DNA of 64,000 bases from Agapanthus africanus (lineage: Eukaryota > Streptophyta > Magnoliopsida > Asparagales > Amaryllidaceae): the NCBI GenBank assembly GCA_030015575.1, contig CM057349.1, forward strand, positions 262,255,077-262,319,076, written 5' to 3'. Positions within the stretch are counted from its first letter, which is position 1. Every line of letters begins with the position of its first letter. Positions 57,153 to 64,000 of the stretch are shown here, in pieces. Made by a program: the position numbers and the translations under genes. The notes beneath the pieces were generated by a model, which was not told the DNA's origin, did not search any database, and saw only the letters and a list, made by a program, of their open reading frames with translations.

Positions 57153-60100
57153 AGGGAGGTCTCCCGTGCTTTCACACGGACCCAATTAATAACCCCGTTT
57201 CCGCATAGGCGTAATCTCGTTAACAATTTCTAGACACATAATAGGTCAGGTAATTGTGAAGCGAAAAATCTCCCGAGGAGTAATACATACTCATCGGTAG
57301 GAATCGGGACCCAACTATCATCATGTGATAACCTGACGGAATCCATTCAAGTCATCACACTCCAGAAGGTATGCGCATGCCTAGCAAGTTTCTCGTATGT
57401 TTGAAACTCCCGATATGGTTTTTGCCTCTAGGACCTAAGTGACCTTGACTGAGCTAACATATCAAAGGTATTGGGTTCCCTAGAGCGGCAGCAGGGTTTC
57501 GGGAGGCATTGTCCATGTCGTTTTCAAAAGTTTTCCGTTTTAAACAACCCTAACTAGAATCTTAACTTGAGATTTAGACGAACTACAATGTAAACAACTT
57601 TATATCTAAGTGAATGAGGAATACAAACTTTGTAGACCGGTCCTTCACTTCTAAAGCTCCGTGTAGTAGTCCCTTCGCTCCATGTAGTGAACACCCGAAC
57701 TCTAGTAAGGGTTCACATGAAGAAATGAACAAGCTTGCTTAAAGTCTTCGAGGCCGAAGATGATCTACGTCAAGGAGACTCAAGCTCATGCTACCTCTTC
57801 ACTAATGGTAGATTAGTGAAGCAAACATCCTAAACTAAATGGCTAATATAGTAGAGGATGATGAAGTAGGAAATGGGCTCACTTTAGATTAATTTTTCTC
57901 ACAATATTTCATCACCTTTTCAAAAGCTAGAAAGCTTTTCCATGAGGAAGAAGAAGATGAAGTGAAGATGAGAATGAAAACTCATGATGTGAGAATAGCA
58001 ACCATGGGTGAGTTAATGTCATACACTAACTCATGTAGAGATTAAACCATGGCTAACAATAATGGTTAGGTTAATAAATATCTACAAGTAAAAAAAATTA
58101 ATGGACTTGGTCAATGGTTCCACAAGCTTCTACAAGTTTCAACCATGTGACTTAATTCCATCTAATTTTGATTAGCTTTAAATAAATAAAACCATTCATT
58201 ATATCAAGCATGGTGTAAGTCTCATACACCCATGAAGTATGTGGCATCAAGCATGACACAAATAAAATGTTCATTAATATATATCACATATATACTATAT
58301 GCACACAAGTGAGAAAAAGAAACGTTTAAGCGAGCTAATATTAGTTAATGTAATTCAATATATCAAATATATAATTATACATTAAATTATTAAATCAACA
58401 CTTGATTTAATAATCCGGCTATATCATATACAACCGGCTAATATCAAATGTAACAATCTATCGAATCAACACTTGATCCGATAACCCAGCTCTATCATAT
58501 ATAACCGACCGATATCACATATCGCGAGAGTAGAATGCGGTATCACATACGCGCATTAATCACAGTCTCGCACATATCATATATGTGCTCCTACTTTGTT
58601 TCGCATGAACCAGGAAAGCTTTGTGTAGGACTCTAAAGACTCGTCAATACGCCGGCAGTAGGTGATGATCATATCAAACACCCACAAGCCGCAAGCGGTC
58701 TACTAAACGTAACGGCCACCCGGGTATTGAGCGATCAGAAGATCAACAAGCAAGCCTGCTTATACTCCTGCGAATCCAATCAGTAACACTACCGTACAGT
58801 CCGGTCTCTTTATCAGATATGTCGCATATCGCAACCTCATCAGACTTCAATAGCCTGATAAGTCATGACGATGCAAGGTCCATAACGGTTCGAGAAACTA
58901 CTGATAACACTTACTAGTAAATCTCAGCAACCCTGGCCAGGGATTTCCTGTTATGGCCAATCGAGCATAGCGCAACATCAACTCCCAATACCGAGAGAGA
59001 CGAATCCCCTCTTATCACTCATTGCTTCCATGTGACTCGGGAATGTACCCAAAAACCACATTTTTGCAAGATCTCTTGACCGTGGTATGGAGGAAATCAA
59101 AGCACAGTGGGAATCACACAAGACTCTATGACGATCTCGGGTCAACAGACTAACCTGTACCAGTGTCACTAGAGAACTGCTATCTGACAATAGGTATAAT
59201 ACCATCTAGGAGTTCTCGGCGAGTCCGTTCAGTGTACTCAGTCTCCACTGAGCACCCGTATACCTTCTCTGATATCAAACACCAATGGATATGGGATCAT
59301 CCATCGCCCATCATATGGGTCAAGAAGCGTATATGCTAGTCTACTCTGGAGTATCGATGCCCTGTCTCGATACTCCCACGACTAGGAACATTTGAAGGAT
59401 GTACTTGTCGACTACCTCTGCCCTACTAGTATGATCCACATCATAATCCTGGTAGTGAAGTACTCATCCTAAGGGCTTTATCAACATGTAATAGAGAGAC
59501 AATAAGTCTACATGTTAAGATAAAGTGCAACCAGATAGCATACTATCATGTCGAGCAAGAAAGTCCTCCCTATATATGTCCAAGCATCCACTACAATATA
59601 CATCATATGTACAATAATGGCCACTAGGGCATACATATAACTAACAAAAGGGTCCTAGTCAAGTTCAACCCGTCATTATCTTGATTGCATTAAACCCACT
59701 CGTACGAGTCCTTGACTGAGCCAAAATGACCGTACGACTATCCTAACCGATCTGCATATCCTTGCGATAGAAAAATATTACAGAGCTACTGAACACTATG
59801 CCTCGGCTGAGCATGACATACGTAGCACGAATACTAAGCAATACTAATTTGAAATGACGAAGGGCTACGGCTGGTTTTTGGCGAAAAACCTTTAACGTAA
59901 TAAACTTGATATCATTGAATGAACTCGAGTGGCTTTGAAATAGAGTGGTTTAAGCTCCGCTTTTTAAAACTAGTAACATAAACTTTTGCTTAACAGCGAA
60001 CTCCCAATGAAGGGTTCAAGGCTTTTCCCTCATAGAATGAGGTGTGGGATATTCCTAACCGAATACCTCTATGCAAAGCAAAAGAATACGACCATGAGTT

Positions 60101-60788
60101 TTGAAGAAAACCGAGTAGTTTTAAAATTGGTTCCGACAACATCATTTAGGTTTATTTTTCCTTGCATTATTCAGATAATGCGTTCCCATCATTTTAAGTT
60201 TCCAAGCCACAAAAGAAACAACTAAAATAACATGCTATTTATATGCCATCCGCATTCCCCACGGGGCCCCGTTATGCACCGTTAGGTTAATTAACTAACG
60301 GTAGAGGGGGGGCAGGACTAGCACGGATGCAAAACATATATAAGTATCTACTAAAGATATATATATATATATATCAAACATCGCAGGCAGATAACAGTCA
60401 TCACAGGCAGATAAAAATCATCACAAGCATGCGGACAACAATATGGAATAGCGGATAATTTAGGAGCCCCGCGTTTCATTTGAGCTATAAATGAGACATG
60501 ACGTTCCCCGGTTGTGTGGATAGCCGGTGCAATGAAGATCCTAGACCCCTATGAGTGCGGCAAGTTACCTTCCAATCCGTGAAGTGAGGCAACCCCAATC
60601 AACAAAGTGAATGGGCTACCTAGCACTTCACGGAATCCGGTAACTTGAGCATCCTTCCATGGGTCAACCTATATCCCCTATGAATGCGATGAATAGCTCG
60701 CCAATTCTAGAGTAAGGCCCCCACGGTCTCAACGCCATAAGATGCGGGCTCGTTTCCCTATAGAACCAGGCTATTCGAGCACTCATCC
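57153..60788 (-). mobile_element. E8 remnant: leader of an E2-type element, split by a solo LTR
   Basis: 57153-57468 and 59652-60788 together form one minus-strand leader. The first part matches E2's pre-gag region (ACTCCTCGGG..., GTGTCTAGAAA, TTA(A)TTAATT; compare 19545-19680), not the dead family, and the leader has only one CCCAATGAAGGG module. It includes the CCGTTAG...CTAACGG palindrome (about 60280-60303) and GTAGGGG-type modules. Neither LTR of its own is attached. Confidence 0.7.
57469..59646 (-). repeat. Solo LTR in E8
   Basis: This 2178-bp LTR has no PBS or PPT at its sides and is flanked by AAAGG on both sides (57464-57468, 59647-59651). The sense 5' end TGTTAGTTATATGTATGCCC resembles the E2 LTR; the sense 3' end reads ...CCCAATA in place of ...CA. 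It probably arose by recombination between two LTRs of one element. The flanks rejoin to the order seen in the E6 leader near 51300-51350. Confidence 0.85.
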
Positions 60789-62452
60789 TGTTGGCTTATG
60801 CCAGCGCCCTGTCCATCTACCGTGACCATTTGCAGAACAAAAATTTTATAAACTGGCGCTAGAACAACCCAATAATCCGGATCTACCATAAACCTATAAG
60901 CTAGCAAACTAAAGAGGAGTTAGAATGGTTATACCGAATGATCCGTGTCCTTCGGTCTTCTACCATCTTCATAAGCTCTTTGAGGCATCATGGATCAAGT
61001 TTTTCCTCCGGTCTCCCTCCATCGAAGATGATACACCTGAGGATTTATAGTTTGAGCTCTAACCTCAATACTGAGGTAACTAGGGTACCTAGTTTGCTAA
61101 ACTAGATAACCTAGAGGATGTAGACAGTGATGATGGATTGGTTTGTCTCATAATACCCTAGGTTTCTCAACACATGAGACATTAAGGGTTGGGGAAGAAG
61201 AAGAAAGCTTGAGGAGATGAGAGCGTTGTCATGAGCATTTCTTTCTATCCATGGAAAAATATCACCAAGTCTTGTGAATTATTGAAGCAAACCAAATAAA
61301 TCAAGCATGTTTCAATAGTTCACCAAAGCATGAGTCACCAAGTGAGCCATCCCTCAATAAATGCAAATAACACCTCATCCTCCACCTCATTAACCATTTA
61401 ATCCTAAATGGTTATAAACAAAATGAGGTGTCTTCTTCTAGAAGCACCCTTGTAATAAATTACAAGAATACCTCTCACCGTATATACATACCCGTTTCCA
61501 TATACGAATACAAAGAGACGAAAATAATCCAATAATATAATATTAGGATCCGGCTTAAACGAAAGTCTACTAGTATTAACCGTCCGAATCATGATACGTG
61601 CACAAATGCACGTATATGATCGAACCCTGCCGTAATACCATACGGCCTCTACATCATTTCCTCCGAAGTAGGGAAACCCTCTATGTGGGACTCTAAAGAC
61701 TCAACAATACGCTGGCAGTGTGTTTTAACCATAAGAATGTCAGTGGCATAGTCACATAATTCGTGAATTATTTGGTGAATTCGCGAATAATTCACAAATT
61801 TTTGATCAGCCGATTAAATCTTCGATTTAATCGCCGTTACCGAACGCGCCGAATAATTCGCAAATTATTCGCGAATAATTCCCGAATTATTCGAAAAAAC
61901 AGTGAATAATTAAAAAAAACAGCGAATAATTCACAAAATCAAAACCTAGCGTCTCATATATTAATTTCTTGCTCGAAATCCTTCCCGAACATTTCCCGAA
62001 CACTTGCCGAATCTTTTCCGAATATCTGCCGATTTTTTCTGAATAGTTCTCCGAATCCAAATTTTTGACCTCGCTGAATTATACCCGAATCATGAATTTG
62101 TGACTAAGGTCAGCGGCGCTAGCTATACGTAACGGCTATCCAGGTATTGAGCGAAAAGGAAGCCGACAAGCAAACTCATCTGAACCCCTACTGAGCCTGT
62201 CCGTGACAATCTCCATACAGTCCGGTCTGTTTGTCTAAGAGTATCGCATATCGAGTCTAGGCTGGTGGATAAAGTCAGACCCCTAATAACTTGATATTTC
62301 GTGTCGGTATGAAGCCCATTACCAACTGAGAAACTACTGATCCAAATCGGTAATTCTCATCTACCTTGGCCAAGGATTTCTGGTGATGGCCACCCTTGCA
62401 CCTCGTGACATCAACCCCTAATACCAGGAGAGACGAATCCCGGACGATCCGC
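60789..62452 (-). repeat. LTR of the E3/E6 subfamily, interrupted and truncated
   Basis: On the plus strand it begins TGTTGGCTTATGCCAGCGCCC directly against E8 leader sequence. Since that side carries no PBS, it is a solo LTR or a 3' LTR whose element lies to the right. A MITE sits inside it (61747-62108). It breaks at GACGATCCGC (62452), where a plus-strand LTR begins. The post-TATA hairpin near 61490-61520 is degraded. Confidence 0.75.
61747..62108 (+). mobile_element. Small non-autonomous DNA transposon (MITE), hAT-like or Mutator-like
   Basis: It is a 362-bp AT-rich insert with no ORF. Terminal inverted repeats C(A/T)TAGTCACA extend imperfectly to about 20 bp (AATTCRTGA). An 8-bp direct repeat GTCAGTGG/GTCAGCGG flanks it (61739-61746, 62109-62116); the related E6 LTR has a single GTCAGCGG at this site. 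The left half is rich in GAATAATTC(G/A)C palindromes; the right half has CGAA-type units every 11 bp or so (from 61974 to 62052). TSD length suggests hAT, but 9 bp and a Mutator assignment cannot be excluded. Strand is arbitrary. Confidence 0.75.
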
Positions 62453-63046
62453 TGTTGGCTATAGTGCCCTTAAGTCAATTATTGAATCACATGCACGTGA
62501 TTGTGATGATTGAGGGAGGACATATACGGGGAGAACAACCTTACTCGAGATGATAGTATGCTATCTGGTTTGTCTTTATCATCATATACATGCATTAGGT
62601 GGTATTACAAATCACTATTACATGTTGATAGAGCCCATAAGATTCTTGCTTGACTACCAGCATTATGATGACGATTATATAAGTTGGAGCTGGGCGGTCT
62701 ATAAGTACATCCTTAAATTTCCATAGTCGTGGGAGTATCGAGAATGGGCATCGATACTCCGGAGTAGACTAGTGTGTACTTATCGAGACCCCAACGAGAG
62801 GCGGTGGCCGGTCTTACAAGCCATTGGTGTCAGTTAGTCACCCGAGATATTATACAGGTGCTCATAGGGTTATGAGTACATTAGACGGACTCGCCGGGAA
62901 TATACTAGTTGGTATTATACCTATTGTCAGATAGCAGTTCTCAGGTGACATGAGTACAGGTTAGTCTATCGACCTGAGATCGTCATTTTTCTCGTGTGAG
63001 TTCCCACTGTGCTTTGATTACTACCTTACCACGGCTCAAAGGAGGG
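62453..63046 (+). repeat. LTR 5' fragment, E6-type
   Basis: It begins TGTTGGCTATAGTGCCC and follows the first 590 or so bp of the E6 LTR to CGGCTCAAAGGAG, where the similarity stops. The left flank TCCGC may be one half of a target duplication whose partner is off the window. Confidence 0.75.
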
Positions 63047-64000
63047 ATAAAGATGAACTTTGAAGAGTTGTGAGAAATTTGTAGCAAGCAAGCATTTATG
63101 ATGATTAATTTCCCACATCCAAAGAAAAGGAACACTCTCTCTTTTTTTCCTCAAAGTGGCCGGCCCCATGACCTAGAAATGGTGGAGGGAAATATGAATG
63201 TAAATATCAAGTGGAAAAAGGAATTGATAAAGATTAAGCAAAGAAAAGGTCATACCAAATTCTCACTCACAATCTTTTCATTTCCCTTCTCAATAAATGC
63301 AAGGAATGGCAAGAAAAGAATCTCATGATTATGAAAGCACAATTGCAAGAAACCCCTCCACTAATGTTATTTGCAAATGTGCAAATAACCCCCTCCATTG
63401 AAAGTCCGGTCGTGAAGGAATAAAAGAAAACCGGCCGGAACGGAATGCAAACTGGCAACTTCAGAAAACTGATCCTGTAATAAATTACAGGAAAACCCCG
63501 CTACTGCAAATACATGCCCGCATTTGTATTCCCACTGAACACAAATGCAAAGAGACAAAATCTACACTATCTAATACTAGGATCCGGCTTAAGCCAAAGC
63601 CGGCTAGTAAAAAACCGTCCGATCATGACCCGTGCAATACCGCATGTATCTGATCGAACCCTGCCATATCTCCATACGGCCTCTACAGTGTTTCGCCCGA
63701 AACCTGAGTAACTGAATGTGTGATTGACTCTAAAGACTCGTCAATACTATGGCGGTGGATTTAACCACTAGCACGTCAGAGGTATCAGCCATACGTGACG
63801 GGCCACCAGCTACTGACTAAAAAGGGACGTCGATGAGCGAACTCATCCTGATACCCTACTGAGCCTGTCAGTGACAATATCCGTACAGTCCGGTCCATTC
63901 GTCTATGAGCATCGCATGGCGGGCCTAGGGGGTTGGTGAAAGTCAGACCCCCAAAAGCGGTACAAGTCGTGTCAGAGATCAGCCCAGAACACCCTGAGAT
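63047..64000 (-). repeat. LTR fragment, E4-type, running off the right edge
   Basis: It starts in the middle of an LTR (no TG end) and runs in minus orientation. GCAAACTGGCAACTTCAGAAAA, the hairpin GCATTTGTATTC/GAACACAAATGC (63520-63548), the palindrome GCCGGCTTAAGCCAAAGCCGG and the TATA-like region follow in LTR order. It is joined head-on to the preceding plus-strand LTR fragment. Confidence 0.75.

Noticed and set aside
57153-57280. A stretch first taken for host or unknown filler DNA
   Set aside because: On the minus strand it aligns with the E2 pre-gag leader (19545-19690), so it belongs to the E8 remnant.

Overview
This window looks like a gene-free, repeat-dense stretch of a plant (probably angiosperm) nuclear genome. 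I find no host gene, rRNA, tRNA or CRISPR. Nearly every base belongs to long-terminal-repeat retrotransposons of the Ty1/copia type. The evidence is LTRs of about 1.9-2.25 kb bounded by TG...CA, primer-binding sites complementary to the 3' end of initiator tRNA-Met right after the 5' LTRs, an AAGTGGGAGAT polypurine tract right before the 3' LTRs, 5-bp target duplications, and the copia domain order protease-integrase-RT-RNase H. I name the elements E1-E8. Layout, left to right: E3 (minus strand) enters from the left edge and ends at 15660; it is split by E1 (minus, 1566-11512). A 107-bp scrap of an older minus-strand element, E7 (15661-15767), follows. E2 (plus, 15768-45884) is the only element with recognisable gag-pol coding sequence. 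Its RT is split by E4 (plus, 22437-42633), whose own 5' LTR is split by E5 (plus, 22831-33054). E7 resumes at 45885 and breaks off near 48307 against E6 (plus, 48308-57152; 5' LTR truncated). Next come an E2-type leader remnant, E8 (minus, 57153-60788), carrying a solo LTR (57469-59646), and then a scrambled zone of LTR pieces to the right edge, with a 362-bp DNA-transposon-like MITE at 61747-62108. The target duplications CTATC (E1), CGTAA (E2), TGGAT (E4), CTAAG (E5) and AAAGG (solo LTR) prove the nesting: E5 in E4 in E2 in E7, and E1 in E3 in E7. How the parts may work together: E1, E3, E4, E5, E6 and E7 share a long-dead gag-pol whose reading frames are gone and whose gag part is tandemly duplicated, yet several copies are young by LTR similarity (by eye about 10 differences between the E5 LTRs and 20 between the E1 LTRs). 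They therefore look like a non-autonomous family mobilised by proteins of an E2-like partner. What they keep is cis-acting RNA architecture: a hairpin just downstream of the LTR TATA-like box, a GC-rich stem about 200 nt after the PBS, a 78-nt hairpin about 450 nt after the PBS with a CTATAG-type loop, duplicated leader modules, and a pyrimidine-rich TTTGCAG-like acceptor before gag. Paired changes between families maintain several of these stems. This structured leader, with a possible leader intron, is the most novel signal I see.
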